Below, piece by piece: positions 25,907 through 35,140 of a stretch of 64,000 nucleotides of DNA; position 1 is the stretch's first letter, and every line of letters begins with the position of its first letter. The DNA lies in NCBI RefSeq assembly GCF_001904635.1, contig NZ_MRCB01000004.1:159284-223283 (forward strand), read 5' to 3'. Made by a program: the position numbers and the translations under genes. The notes below the pieces were generated by a model that saw nothing but the letters and a program-made list of their open reading frames with translations, ran no database searches and was not told where the DNA came from. The stretch comes from Hydrococcus rivularis NIES-593. GTDB lineage: Bacteria; Cyanobacteriota; Cyanobacteriia; Cyanobacteriales; Microcystaceae.

Positions 25907-28195
25907 TCAACGGGGTAACTGTTCGGGTTGCGATGGCGGTGGAGAGGGCACCTCGGTAGGATCGGAAGAATCGGTAGCAAGACAGTTGTCAGCTGCAGGC
26001 GATATGGCTCGAAACCCCAATTCCTTTAAGGTTTCCAATTTGATCCACCCCTCTTTTCCCTCAGGAGAAGAGGCCTCGCCTCCAATGCTATGGGAAGTGA
26101 CTTTTTCATCGACTTGACAGACTTGCAACTTCAGCCAAGTAGAATTGGGTTCGGTTTGCACGACTTTAAGCATGCTGTCTTTTGGTACGTCACCCACTCT
26201 TTTTTCAGCGGCCGGGCTGTCGAGAAGCGTAATGGTTCTAAAGATTTCGATCGCGTCTCCTGCTGCTAGCGGCAGTTGGGAAGAAACCGTTGGTTCGGGC
26301 ACAATTGGAGTCCCTTGCGGATCGGAAGTCACGATAGGAACTCGCGTATCCTCTGTGCTGCTGTTTGCCAGTTGCCATAACCAATAGCCCCCACCCAAGG
26401 CGAGCAAACCAAGAGAAGCCATTGCCAAGACTAAAAGCCATGGCGAGCGCTGGGGCGGAGCTTCGGGAGATGAGACGTCCTCAAATCGCGCGGTCAACAC
26501 CGTGTCTTCAGCCTCCTCGTCCGTCTCAAGGTCTTCTGATTCGGGTAACGGTGGTTCGTCGCTCGATTCAGCCTCAAATTCCGGATAGACCAAAGGAGTT
26601 GACTCGGCACCCGCTTTCGGTTGCACCTGACAGTGAACTAAGGCAATCGTTACGTTATCGTGCCCGTTTCTTTGGTTAGCAAGGGCTAATAACCGTTTTC
26701 CCGCCTCCATCACATCTCGTTTGCCTTCTAAAATGGGAGCGATTTCTTTCTCCCAATACTGCTCGACGCGATCGAAATCGCTCAGCCCATCAGAACAAAG
26801 CAGGAAAACGCAGTCCTCATCCAAAATTAGGTGCTGAATCGTCGGGTGAAGCGAGGCAGATGAACTCATGCCCAAAGCTTGTACCAATGCGCCAGCGTTG
26901 GGATATTGCACGGCTTCTCGATAGAGCAGGTAGCCCAGTCGAACTTCTCTCGATGCCAAATCGTCGTCAACGGTAACTTGATGGCAGCTTGTCGGCGTAA
27001 TCCAGTAAATGCGAGAATCCCCAACGTGAGCGACATAGATTTCGTGAGCGCGAGCTAGTCCCATAACTAGCGTCGTTCCCATGCGCTGTCGTTCCTGGCG
27101 ATTTTCGCTATCGTTGCGATCGCTAATCAAATCGTTGGTGTCGCAGATGGCGCGTTCTATTGCCTGCATGTAAATTTTGGGATCGGACTCGGTTGCATTG
27201 CCGAGGGAGCGATCGATGTCCTCAACCAAGGTATCGATCGCCAGTTGCGAGGCAATTTCTCCGCCTTCTTGTCCGCCGATCCCATCGCAGACGATCGCTA
27301 GTGCCCTGTTGCGATCGCCAATCGTAACGATTTTGCCACTGGGCGGATAGCAGGCATCTTCGTTATGCTCGCGAGTCGGTCCGGCATCGGTGCTGGTATA
27401 AATCTGATAGGTTCGCTCTTGCAGGCGAGCGGCTTGCCCTATGGCTTTTTCTAGAAGAGCAACGAGCTGTTCGGCTCGCTCGATTTTTCCTTGCTCTAGA
27501 TGCTCGCACAGTTTTTGTAAAAACTCGCTCAGGTTCGGCGATGCTTGCTCGATCCATTGAGACCAAAGCTGTCCCAACTGATGCAAACTTGGCTGCTTTT
27601 CCAGGTCAGACTGCAATTCGAGGAGCTGAATCAGGGGTCCATTGACCCTCAGTAGCGATGGAGCGAGCAAACTGGCAGCTACGCCCCTATTCTGTAGCGG
27701 TTGCCAGAGGCGAGCCATTTGCCACAACCAGTTGAGTTGTCTTAATCCAGTTGCCTTGTGCCAAACTTCGGTTAATTTGGGAAAGAGTTCGTCGTATTTC
27801 AATTTGCCCGATTCGTCGGTCGGAATGCTGTTGTATTCTAATAACCAAATCTCTGGCTCCGTCCGTTCGCCCGAACTGGAGAGGTAGCCGTAAACTTGAG
27901 GAACGTGCAGTCGATAGGGCAGAAGCTTCAAATAAGGAAGAATGTTATCGGGAACTTCTTCTGGCGTTAGGGGGGAGATGGCGGGTTGGGTGTCGAGAAG
28001 AATGCGCGGTCTAACGAAAAGATAGCGATCGCCAATTAACTCTCCCTCGCTAAAGTCTTTCTTCCACTCTCCTACAGTCCATAGATAGCGCCTCACAATG
28101 GGCGTTCGGCATTTGTGACAGTCTCGATCGGTTAGGAGATTGGGTGCCTGACAACTGGGATTTGAACATTGAATGGTTGCCACAGAATTTTCCAT
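25907..28195 (-). CDS. PP2C serine/threonine phosphatase with zinc ribbon, TM helix and SH3-like tail
   Basis: The 762-residue protein begins with a four-cysteine zinc ribbon (C10, C15, C26, C29). An uncharacterised region follows, then a PP2C domain (about 270-520) with REHNEDA, VCDGIGGQEGGE, VGDSR and CSDGLSD metal-binding motifs. After an acidic linker come one membrane helix (about 582-605) and an SH3b-like extracytoplasmic tail. It dephosphorylates Ser/Thr proteins at the membrane. This layout is typical of cyanobacterial phosphatases that accompany Hanks-type kinases and FHA proteins. The next gene is the CHAT-FHA protein. Confidence 0.9.
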   Translation of the reverse strand: MENSVATIQCSNPSCQAPNLLTDRDCHKCRTPIVRRYLWTVGEWKKDFSEGELIGDRYLFVRPRILLDTQPAISPLTPEEVPDNILPYLKLLPYRLHVPQVYGYLSSSGERTEPEIWLLEYNSIPTDESGKLKYDELFPKLTEVWHKATGLRQLNWLWQMARLWQPLQNRGVAASLLAPSLLRVNGPLIQLLELQSDLEKQPSLHQLGQLWSQWIEQASPNLSEFLQKLCEHLEQGKIERAEQLVALLEKAIGQAARLQERTYQIYTSTDAGPTREHNEDACYPPSGKIVTIGDRNRALAIVCDGIGGQEGGEIASQLAIDTLVEDIDRSLGNATESDPKIYMQAIERAICDTNDLISDRNDSENRQERQRMGTTLVMGLARAHEIYVAHVGDSRIYWITPTSCHQVTVDDDLASREVRLGYLLYREAVQYPNAGALVQALGMSSSASLHPTIQHLILDEDCVFLLCSDGLSDFDRVEQYWEKEIAPILEGKRDVMEAGKRLLALANQRNGHDNVTIALVHCQVQPKAGAESTPLVYPEFEAESSDEPPLPESEDLETDEEAEDTVLTARFEDVSSPEAPPQRSPWLLVLAMASLGLLALGGGYWLWQLANSSTEDTRVPIVTSDPQGTPIVPEPTVSSQLPLAAGDAIEIFRTITLLDSPAAEKRVGDVPKDSMLKVVQTEPNSTWLKLQVCQVDEKVTSHSIGGEASSPEGKEGWIKLETLKELGFRAISPAADNCLATDSSDPTEVPSPPPSQPEQLPR

Positions 28196-28365
28196 GAAAA
28201 CTATTCGCTCCCTTGGGCGATCGATAATTGGATGCTGCGTGCATGCCTCTGTGGAGGCTGCCTAAAACTCAACTGCATCTAAAGATGGTTTGATCTGGTA
28301 GGTTATTTCCAAATTTTAGCAATCCATGCAGAAATACTTCTTTGAAAATCTTTGACGCAAGCTTT

Positions 28366-28425
28366 TAGGCTGAAGATAGCTAAAACGAAAAAGGAAAAAT
28401 ATCTGCTTTCTCGGTCAAATATCCC
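28366..28425 (+). repeat. Second copy of the Rre1-like leader, start codon lost
   Basis: TAGGCTGAAGATAGC, an A-rich stretch and CTCGGTCAAATATCCCTCTTT match the leader and first codons at about 20881-20935 (TAGGCTAAAGATAGC and CTCGGTCAAATATGCCTCTTT). No response regulator coding sequence follows here. Confidence 0.55.
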
Positions 28426-28461
28426 TCTTTAATTTTGGATGAAATACGTTCCGTCTAGTTG

Positions 28462-29375
28462 CTATTGGCGCTGACTAGAGGAGCGATCGCCCGAAACCAA
28501 TTCCGAGAGCTTGGAAAAACTGGAAATCTCGAAAGAGGTAACGGAATTCTCTAAGCTCAAGCCATCGCGCGATGCTTGCTGCATTTCTTCTACTTTTAGG
28601 AGAATTAAGTATTCGTAAAATGCCTGTAAGGTACACCAAGCAAATCCCGCTCTAAAATACCGCCTAGTATAAAGTACATGTAAAACCAACGCAAAAGCGG
28701 TCTAAACGGAAGGCGTAGGGATAAATCTTTGAGAGCGCGCCGTCTTTCTACTTCCGATTTGCCCAATAATAAGCTGTACCAATCGATCTTTCCGCTTTTC
28801 AACTGACGCAGGGTTTCTTTAGCTTCGTCGGTGGAGTAGCGATTGTGCTTTTCAATCCAGCGGCTCAATCCTTTACTACAAGTGTAATGGGGATAAGTCT
28901 CTTTCAGAAAGCCTGTCGGCCCGTCGCACACTTCTCTTTCGGTATGACCGTAGTCGCTAAACCAGACTTTTCCTTTCTCGAACAAACGCATTTGATAGCG
29001 CGGATATTGGGTACTGCGGCGAATCCACGTTCCCATAAACATTACCCGCTCTGCCACATAGTAGCCGATAAATTCCTGACTCTGACTTGCTTTGAGACAT
29101 TCTCGAAAGAGTTCGGGAGTCATCCGCTCGTCTGCTTCTAGGATATATACCCATTCGTACCTGGTGGGAATGGTTTCCAGCATCCAAGTGCGCTGCTTTC
29201 CATGGCTTTCAAACTCGTGCTGAACGACGCGGACGGGATAGCGAGAGGCGATTTCAATTGTGCGATCCGTACTGAAGGAATCGACGACTATAACATCGTC
29301 GGACAGCAGCGCAGACTCGATGCAAGCGGCTATATCTATTTCTTCGTTATGGGTCAGGATATATATAGATATCAT
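28462..29375 (-). pseudogene. Family 2 glycosyltransferase (WaaE/KdtX-like), frameshifted near the C terminus
   Basis: The main frame (29375-28605, 256 residues) has a complete GT2 catalytic domain with IYILTHNEE, VVDSFSTDRT and LEADERMTPE. The family normally ends with a GG-x-L-D-G-x-x-GF block and an AFYEFLIVLKVEE-like helix. Here the frame breaks after YFILGGIL: the continuation RAGFAWCTLQAFYEYLILLKVEEMQQ is found in another frame, ending at 28462. The change, near 28650, removed the D-G part of the motif. The catalytic domain is intact, so the short protein may still work; the annotation should show the break. Confidence 0.75.
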
Positions 29376-30019
29376 CTATGATTGCTTTTTTTAGATCGAT
29401 GGCTAGGCTTATATCTACTTCGTAAACGAAAAAGCTAATGCCAAGCATCAGTGCTTTTGCTGAGCTTTTTTATTCATCTGAGCCTTAGTCAGCTAAATTT
29501 GGCATCGTTTGCGTTCAAAGTCTTATGGTTCTTTGAGAAGGATTTATTCGTGCCATCATCGTAAATATACTGAGGTCTTTGGCTCGCTATTATCCCGCTT
29601 CTGGCTAATTTTTAATCGCGATCGCGGGTGGGTATTTATGGCAAAACAATAGCTTGAAAGCATTAGTTTCTGTCAATAATTTTTCCTAAAAAAAATTTGG
29701 CGTTTATATTAATTGGTTAGGAATTTTTTAAAAATCAATCTCATCGACTGAGTTGCGCCTCATTATAACCTCTTCGGCAGGATTTTCACAATAACCTTGG
29801 GCGGTTATCTTTAGCGATCGCTTATTTTCTATAGATTACGGGATTATAATGCTTTGAAAGACAATAGCACAGCAGTTGCACTCGATTGCCAAAAAGCCCA
29901 TTCCTTTATAGAGGTTTGGCCAAGCTCAACCCCTTACAGAAGTGTTTAAGTGCATAATTCCAACAGTCCAAAAGTAGTAATTAGACCGTAAAGTTTTTGT
30001 AAAGATTTAGACAGGAAGC
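29376..30019. other. 643-bp non-coding interval with a bidirectional hairpin terminator
   Basis: I see no open frame of note. The interval contains the hairpin at 29429-29471 and an unusually non-random stretch around 29860-29960 (with AAAAAGCCCATTCC and GGCCAAGCTCAACCCC words) that could be a small RNA, but I cannot name one. Confidence 0.4.
29429..29471. terminator. Bidirectional terminator hairpin
   Basis: AAAAAGCT (29429-29436) pairs with AGCTTTTT (29463-29470), with an inner AAGCA/TGCTT stem and TCAG loop. The T-run lies on both strands. It lies between the frameshifted GT2 gene and the UreH-like gene, both on the minus strand, so it can end transcripts arriving from the 29.5-30 kb interval. 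Confidence 0.6.
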
Positions 30020-31258
30020 CTAATGTTTATTAGGACGAATGTAAAACTTATCTAGTGAAAAAAGTAACCAAAATAAACGCCATCTTAACAACAGAACTCC
30101 CCCAGCGATCGCGACAAGCCCGACGGAACGCCAGCGATCGCCCCAATCCCAGTTCAGCTCGCCCAAATAATGAGAGCCGAGGAGTAAAGTATGAATGACT
30201 GCCAGCCCTAAAGCCGGAACGCACAAAAGATGAATCTGTCGCCAGCGCTTGCCTAACATTTTTTGCCAATAGTCGAAACTGGTGCAAGCGGCAGGAGTTA
30301 TCAACAATAGCGCGATCGCGCCCGTCACCATTCCAACTCGATGTATCGGCAGCAAATAGGAGATAGCCCCCAAGTTCCAGTTGAAAGAATGGTCGAGCAT
30401 GCGCCCCGTATGGGCGATCGCCAGCACGTAAGCTCCCACCCCAATCGCTCTTCGGTACTGCAACGGAGCTGCCCAGAAGCCACTGAGGGGACGAGCTATC
30501 AAGGCTAGCATCAGCAATAAAAGAGCGGCGTGACCGGTCAAATCCACCATTTCGTCTGTTCGCAAGAGGGTTAAAATCCCGATCGCAAGCGTTACCCACC
30601 CTCCCAAGCGAAACAACTGGCTGCGCTTGCTAGCGCTCAGCCGCGAGGTCAATGCGCCTATTGCTACCATCATCGGCATCGTCCCCAATCCGAAGGCTAG
30701 CATCGTGGCTGCACCTAGCCAAAGCTCTTGTCTTTCTACGGCTTTGATTTGCGCTGCGTAGAGAAAACCGCAGGGAATCAACCCCCAAAGTAGCCCTAGC
30801 AAAGCCGGAGTCCACCAACGCTCCGATACAGACAGTCGCAGCATGGCAGTATTTAAGCGCCGATGCAAGGCTTGCAGGGGATGTAAAATCGGCAGCGGCG
30901 GCAAAAAATCGGGCTTGATTTGTCCGAGGGCAAACCAAATCAAGATCGTTCCCGTTACAATTGTCACTCCCTGACGCAGTTCGCTACCAATTCCTAACAA
31001 TTGAGAGCGATCGATTAAAATTTCGCTAACCCCACCTAACGCTGCGCCTACCAATCCATAACTGATAACTCGTCCTAAATTGATTAGTAGGTGAAATCCC
31101 AGATGCGATCGCCAATTCGGGGTTTCTGAATGCTGCTGCGATAGGGAAAATGCCACGGTTAACGGACCGCACATTCCCGCACAATGACCGAAACTCCCTA
31201 AAAATCCCAGGGTGGCTATCAGTAGCAGATCGATCGCTGTCGTATCCAAGAGGAGCAA
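30020..31258 (-). CDS. UreH/DsbD_2-type membrane protein fused to a ferric-reductase-like helix bundle
   Basis: The 412-residue polytopic protein starts with LGFLGSFGHCAGMCGPL (about 17-33), the signature of the UreH/SafE branch of the DsbD/LysE superfamily, followed by about six helices. The second half (about 265-412) has five further helices with spaced histidines in AIAHTGRMLDH, LPIHRVG, RWRQIHLLCV and AVIHTLLLGSHYLG, resembling the haem-binding ferric-reductase-like bundle. Cytochrome biogenesis, metal transport or electron transfer are all possible. A CCTAAT/ATTAGG hairpin covers its stop codon. Domain recognition is from motifs only. Confidence 0.75.
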   Translation of the reverse strand: MLLLDTTAIDLLLIATLGFLGSFGHCAGMCGPLTVAFSLSQQHSETPNWRSHLGFHLLINLGRVISYGLVGAALGGVSEILIDRSQLLGIGSELRQGVTIVTGTILIWFALGQIKPDFLPPLPILHPLQALHRRLNTAMLRLSVSERWWTPALLGLLWGLIPCGFLYAAQIKAVERQELWLGAATMLAFGLGTMPMMVAIGALTSRLSASKRSQLFRLGGWVTLAIGILTLLRTDEMVDLTGHAALLLLMLALIARPLSGFWAAPLQYRRAIGVGAYVLAIAHTGRMLDHSFNWNLGAISYLLPIHRVGMVTGAIALLLITPAACTSFDYWQKMLGKRWRQIHLLCVPALGLAVIHTLLLGSHYLGELNWDWGDRWRSVGLVAIAGGVLLLRWRLFWLLFSLDKFYIRPNKH

Positions 31259-31320
31259 TGACTTTTTTCTACTAATCTAATGCTACTTTGAGTAAGACTT
31301 TTTTAGAAGCGATCGCGATT

Positions 31321-31578
31321 TTAAGATCCAAAGCGATTCGTTTGAGGCTCAGCAGTTGAAGAATTGCTCGTGAATACCTTTTCCACCAGTCGCGGATAGA
31401 GAATGAGAAAATAGCTCCACCACAGGAGAACGGAAATGGATAACCCCCCGGTAATCCAAAGGTTTTTGACTAACAGCCAGCTGCCGCCAACAATCGAAAT
31501 TCCAGTTAGTAAAATCGACCAGGGTTGACACCACCAAGGCTTATAGTTCCAAACATTAAAAGATTTTGGCTCTGACAA
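31321..31578 (-). CDS. Small membrane protein, DUF6737 family
   Basis: The 85-residue protein has the conserved NVWNYKPWWCQPWSI opening and two membrane helices (about 20-60). The family is found in cyanobacteria and plant plastids, and its function is unknown. The start is TTG at 31578 with an AGGA box 11 nt upstream; no in-frame ATG fits. It lies 62 bp upstream of the UreH-like gene on the same strand. Confidence 0.7.
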   Translation of the reverse strand: MSEPKSFNVWNYKPWWCQPWSILLTGISIVGGSWLLVKNLWITGGLSISVLLWWSYFLILYPRLVEKVFTSNSSTAEPQTNRFGS

Positions 31579-31740
31579 AATGAGGAATTCCTAAGGCTTG
31601 TTTGTATGTAATATCCATTTTTTGTATAGCGTATTTTGCGATCGCATCTCAGAGAATCGGGTTGACAAAAGCTAAAATAGAGCGTAAATCTGAAAAACTA
31701 TAGGGAGTTGCTTCCGTCCAAACGCGCTTTACCCAAAACG

Positions 31741-32625
31741 ATGCCAATCAGAAGAAGACCCCCAAATCCTGCTGTAGAAGTCGAAAACCTGCGCTATACC
31801 GTTCGAGTGCCCGACGGAGATCCCCAGCATATCTTAGAGGAGATTGTTTGGCATAAAGAAAAAGAAGTCGATCGCTTGCGCGAACGATTACCTTTACTGG
31901 AGTTGCGCAAGCAGGTCAAAGATTTACCGTCTCCTTACGACTTCCTTGCCGCACTCAAGCAGGGAAAAACCCAACCCGCTCTGATTGCAGAAGTCAAAAA
32001 AGCCTCTCCCAGCAAAGGAGTCATCCGCGAAGACTTCGATCCGGTGGAAATTGCACTTGCCTATCAACAAGGGGGGGCTAGTTGTTTGTCGGTGTTGACG
32101 GATGAAAAGTTTTTTCAGGGAAGTTTTGACAATCTAGCTCTAGTCCGTCAAGCAGTCGATTTGCCTTTACTGTGCAAGGAATTTATTATTTATCCCTACC
32201 AAATTTATCTCGCTCGCAGCAAGGGAGCCGATGCCGTCTTGCTCATTGCTGCTATTTTAAATGACGAGGATTTGCAGTACTTTGTCAAAATTATCAACGC
32301 TTTAGGCATGGTAGCTTTGGTCGAAGTCCATACTTTGACAGAGTTAGATCGGGTATTGGCGATCGAAGGCATTCGCTTAGTCGGAATTAACAATCGCAAT
32401 TTAGAAAATTTTTCTGTCGATTTGCAAACGACTTGTCAATTGTTGGAAGCAAGGCGAGAACAACTGCAACGGCGAGATATTTTAGTGGTGAGCGAATCTG
32501 GATTACATGCGCCTGCCGATCTCAATTTAGTCAAAAATGCGGGTGCCGATGCCGTTTTAATTGGAGAGTCACTCGTCAAACAACCCGATCCCAAAGAAGC
32601 GATCGCGGCATTGTTTACTACTTAA
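31741..32625 (+). CDS. trpC: Indole-3-glycerol phosphate synthase
   Basis: The 294-residue protein has a cyanobacterial N-terminal extension beginning [17 protein letters not shown], then a (beta/alpha)8 barrel with [11 protein letters not shown] (catalytic lysines and serine), LCKEFI, LVEVHT, GINNRNL and SESGL motifs. It converts carboxyphenylamino-deoxyribulose phosphate to indole-glycerol phosphate in tryptophan synthesis, in the cytosol. I choose ATG 31741 because homologues begin [10 protein letters not shown]; a TTG at 31708 lies in frame upstream. It stands alone, as trp genes usually do in cyanobacteria. Confidence 0.95.
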   Translation: MPIRRRPPNPAVEVENLRYTVRVPDGDPQHILEEIVWHKEKEVDRLRERLPLLELRKQVKDLPSPYDFLAALKQGKTQPALIAEVKKASPSKGVIREDFDPVEIALAYQQGGASCLSVLTDEKFFQGSFDNLALVRQAVDLPLLCKEFIIYPYQIYLARSKGADAVLLIAAILNDEDLQYFVKIINALGMVALVEVHTLTELDRVLAIEGIRLVGINNRNLENFSVDLQTTCQLLEARREQLQRRDILVVSESGLHAPADLNLVKNAGADAVLIGESLVKQPDPKEAIAALFTT

Positions 32626-32758
32626 AATAAAGTTAACCAAGGGCTAGCTAATGCTTTTGCTCTAGCTAACTTCAAACAGTTGCCCGAAGATCGGTCAGCT
32701 CAATTACAAGTCTATTATTTGTAATTCTTGCTGGCTTTTTTAACCCGATGCAGGTTTT

Positions 32759-33040
32759 ATGGAACCACTTCCCCTTCCTTCTCACATACACTACGAATTA
32801 CTGCTGCAATTATTGGAACGCCAAACCTTATTTGCAGCCAATCAAAACCCGGTGCTAAGAGACCAAGTTCAGCAACTGATTGCGACTCTGCGTAAAGCCT
32901 TCGCACAACAAAAACAATTAGAAGCCACCTGTCAACAAACCTATGTATCGTTCGAGCATCGTTGGTCGCTCAATAGCGGTTGTCCAGGGGAATCGCCAGA
33001 TTTACTAGCCGCTCAAACGAAACAGAGTGAGGAATCTTGA
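32759..33040 (+). CDS. Small hypothetical protein, DUF5340-like
   Basis: The 93-residue protein begins with LPLPSHIHYELLLQLLERQTL, a conserved helical motif of a small cyanobacteria-restricted family, followed by a glutamine-rich helical region and a polar tail. There is no signal or membrane segment. Function unknown. It lies downstream of trpC on the same strand with a 133-bp spacer. Confidence 0.65.
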   Translation: MEPLPLPSHIHYELLLQLLERQTLFAANQNPVLRDQVQQLIATLRKAFAQQKQLEATCQQTYVSFEHRWSLNSGCPGESPDLLAAQTKQSEES

Positions 33041-33237
33041 ATTAAGAATTAATAAATGGCAAGACAAACTATGTTTGTTTTTATAGTGTAAGTTGACGCA
33101 AACGAGTGCCTATTCTTATTTCTGCCGATTGCATGAAGAAAAAAAATGGGATAAGATGAGGAGCTTGCCCTTAACTTAAAAGCTGGGGAAATACGGTTCG
33201 TTACCGATCTAGAGTGCCAACAGAGAGGAATAATCGA

Positions 33238-34392
33238 ATGGAAGACAAAAATATGCTAATGATTCCGGGACCTACGCCAGTCCCCGAAAAAGTTTTGCTG
33301 GCGATGGCAAAGCATCCCATCGGTCATCGAAGCGGCGACTTTAGCAAAGTTATAGCAGAATTGACAGAAAATCTCAAATGGCTGCACCAGACTCACAATG
33401 ATGTCCTGATGCTGACCGTTAGCGGAACTGGGGCAATGGAAGCCGGGATTATTAATTTCTTGAGTCCGGGCGATCGCGTTTTGGTAGGAAATAACGGAAA
33501 ATTCGGCGATCGCTGGGCGAAGATAAGCAGAGCTTTTGGCTTGCAGGTTGAAGAAATTACCGCTGAATGGGGTAAAGCCCTCAATCCACAAGCCTTTGGC
33601 GAAAAATTAGCAGCCGATACCCAAAAGCAGATTAAGGCAGTTATCATCACTCACTCAGAAACCTCCACCGGGGTTCTCAACGATTTAGAAACCATCAATC
33701 AATACGTCAAAAACCACGGCAAAAGTTTGATTATCGTCGATGCCGTTACCAGTTTGGGCGCGACGAACGTTCCTATCGACGCGTGGGGTTTGGATGTCGT
33801 TGCTTCGGGATCGCAAAAGGGATATATGATTCCGCCAGGTTTGGGTTTTGTTTCAGTCAGCCAGAAAGCCTGGAAAGCTTACGAAACAGCTAAACTTCCT
33901 AAATTTTACCTAGATCTGAAGAAATATAAGAAAGCAACCGATGAAAACAGCTCTCCTTTCACGCCACCCGTGAATCTTATGTACGGGCTGCAAGCTTCTT
34001 TGCAGATGATGAGATCAGAAGGGTTAGATAATATTTTCGCCCGCCATCGGCGCTTAACGCAAGCCACTCGTGCGGCGATTAAGGCGCTAGGATTGCCTCT
34101 GTTTGCCTCCGACGAAGCGGCTAGTAATGCCATCACGGCAGTTGCGCCAATCGGGGTAGAAGCCGAAAAAATTCGCTCGGTAATGAAAAAGCGATACGAT
34201 ATTGCCCTAGCAGGCGGACAAGACCATCTCAAAGGGAAAATCTTTCGCATCGGGCACTTGGGATTTGTGAGCGATCGCGATATTTTAGCCGCTATTGCCT
34301 CACTAGAAGCGACTTTGATTGAATTAGGCTATGAAAGCTTTTCGCCCGGTGCTGGCGTTGCGGCGGCGGCTAGTGCATTTGCTAATGTTTGA
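33238..34392 (+). CDS. Alanine-glyoxylate/serine-pyruvate type aminotransferase (class V PLP)
   Basis: The 384-residue enzyme begins MEDKNMLMIPGPTPVPE. The PLP lysine is K194 in ASGSQKGYMIPPG, with VDAVTSLG just before it and the substrate arginine in GKIFRIGHLG near the C terminus. ATG 33238 has a GAGAGGAA box upstream; a GTG at 33214 would add eight residues. The family transaminates glyoxylate to glycine using alanine or serine, fitting photorespiration in cyanobacteria; older annotations call it the small subunit of soluble hydrogenase, which is a misnomer. A hairpin terminator follows. Confidence 0.92.
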   Translation: MEDKNMLMIPGPTPVPEKVLLAMAKHPIGHRSGDFSKVIAELTENLKWLHQTHNDVLMLTVSGTGAMEAGIINFLSPGDRVLVGNNGKFGDRWAKISRAFGLQVEEITAEWGKALNPQAFGEKLAADTQKQIKAVIITHSETSTGVLNDLETINQYVKNHGKSLIIVDAVTSLGATNVPIDAWGLDVVASGSQKGYMIPPGLGFVSVSQKAWKAYETAKLPKFYLDLKKYKKATDENSSPFTPPVNLMYGLQASLQMMRSEGLDNIFARHRRLTQATRAAIKALGLPLFASDEAASNAITAVAPIGVEAEKIRSVMKKRYDIALAGGQDHLKGKIFRIGHLGFVSDRDILAAIASLEATLIELGYESFSPGAGVAAAASAFANV

Positions 34393-34407
34393 GGTGCGAA
34401 CTCCCCA

Positions 34408-34441
34408 TGCCCCGACTTTTAGCGTCGGCTAAGTCGGGGCA
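34408..34441. terminator. Terminator hairpin between convergent genes
   Basis: TGCCCCGACTT (34408-34418) and AAGTCGGGGCA (34431-34441) form a perfect 11-bp stem with a 12-base loop. It lies between the aminotransferase gene and the converging hypothetical gene and can serve both. No long T-run follows. Confidence 0.75.
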
Positions 34442-34450
34442 TTCGCGCCT

Positions 34451-35140
34451 TTAGCTTTCCCAAATCCGGTGAATGCGAGAACGATGAACTTGGGCATAAC
34501 TATCGCACGCTCTGACGAGATTGGGGAATCGCCGTATTAACCTAGAAATGTTGGAGTCGGCAAGCGCTTTAGCTTTTTCAAAAATTTCATCGGATTTCGC
34601 TTCCCAATCGCCCAAACGCTCGTCTTCAAACTGAATTACCGTTGAAGCATCCCACCCTAAAGCCGCCGTAACGGCATAGTCGAGAGCGTCAAACAACAAC
34701 GAGGCGCAATCGCAACTTAACCCGTCATCTTCAGCGAGTTCCTCAAGATGTTCTAAAATGAGATCGCGAGCTTCGTCATCGTTTTGAGCAAGGATTGCGT
34801 GGCTGCTGATTTCTCGCAATACTAAACCAATCTGGGTATAGGCATTAGAATCTTCGTACTGGCTCAAAATGCGATCGTGAGGGCGTTTTACCGGATGCGA
34901 TCGCTTTTTGGCTTGTTTGTCTTTTTTGTATTGCTGCGTTATTTCCCTTAATTCCTCAAGCAAGTGCGTTTCGCAAGAAACATAAGGCAACAAATCGGTC
35001 AGAATTGCGATCGCTGTCTTTTTGGAAGCAAATCCATCGTATTCTTTATTGATATTGATTACTCTAGCGCTCCAATGGCTGCCTACGCGATAAAGGATGA
35101 CATCGTTATTGTTGATACTCAATCTAGTTTGCCCGCGCAT
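34451..35140 (-). CDS. Hypothetical protein, soluble, acidic C-terminal half
   Basis: The 229-residue protein has a beta-rich N-terminal part (about 1-45), a lysine-rich linker (about 72-95) and a helical, acidic C-terminal half. I do not recognise a family. No signal peptide or membrane helix is seen. It converges on the aminotransferase gene and shares its terminator hairpin. The upstream 340 bp to the tRNA gene hold no other gene that I can see. Confidence 0.6.
   Translation of the reverse strand: MRGQTRLSINNNDVILYRVGSHWSARVININKEYDGFASKKTAIAILTDLLPYVSCETHLLEELREITQQYKKDKQAKKRSHPVKRPHDRILSQYEDSNAYTQIGLVLREISSHAILAQNDDEARDLILEHLEELAEDDGLSCDCASLLFDALDYAVTAALGWDASTVIQFEDERLGDWEAKSDEIFEKAKALADSNISRLIRRFPNLVRACDSYAQVHRSRIHRIWES

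Noticed and set aside
30048..30599. 183-residue minus-strand open frame within the UreH-like gene
   Set aside because: It lies in another frame of a well-supported membrane protein and has the composition of a shifted-frame translation.
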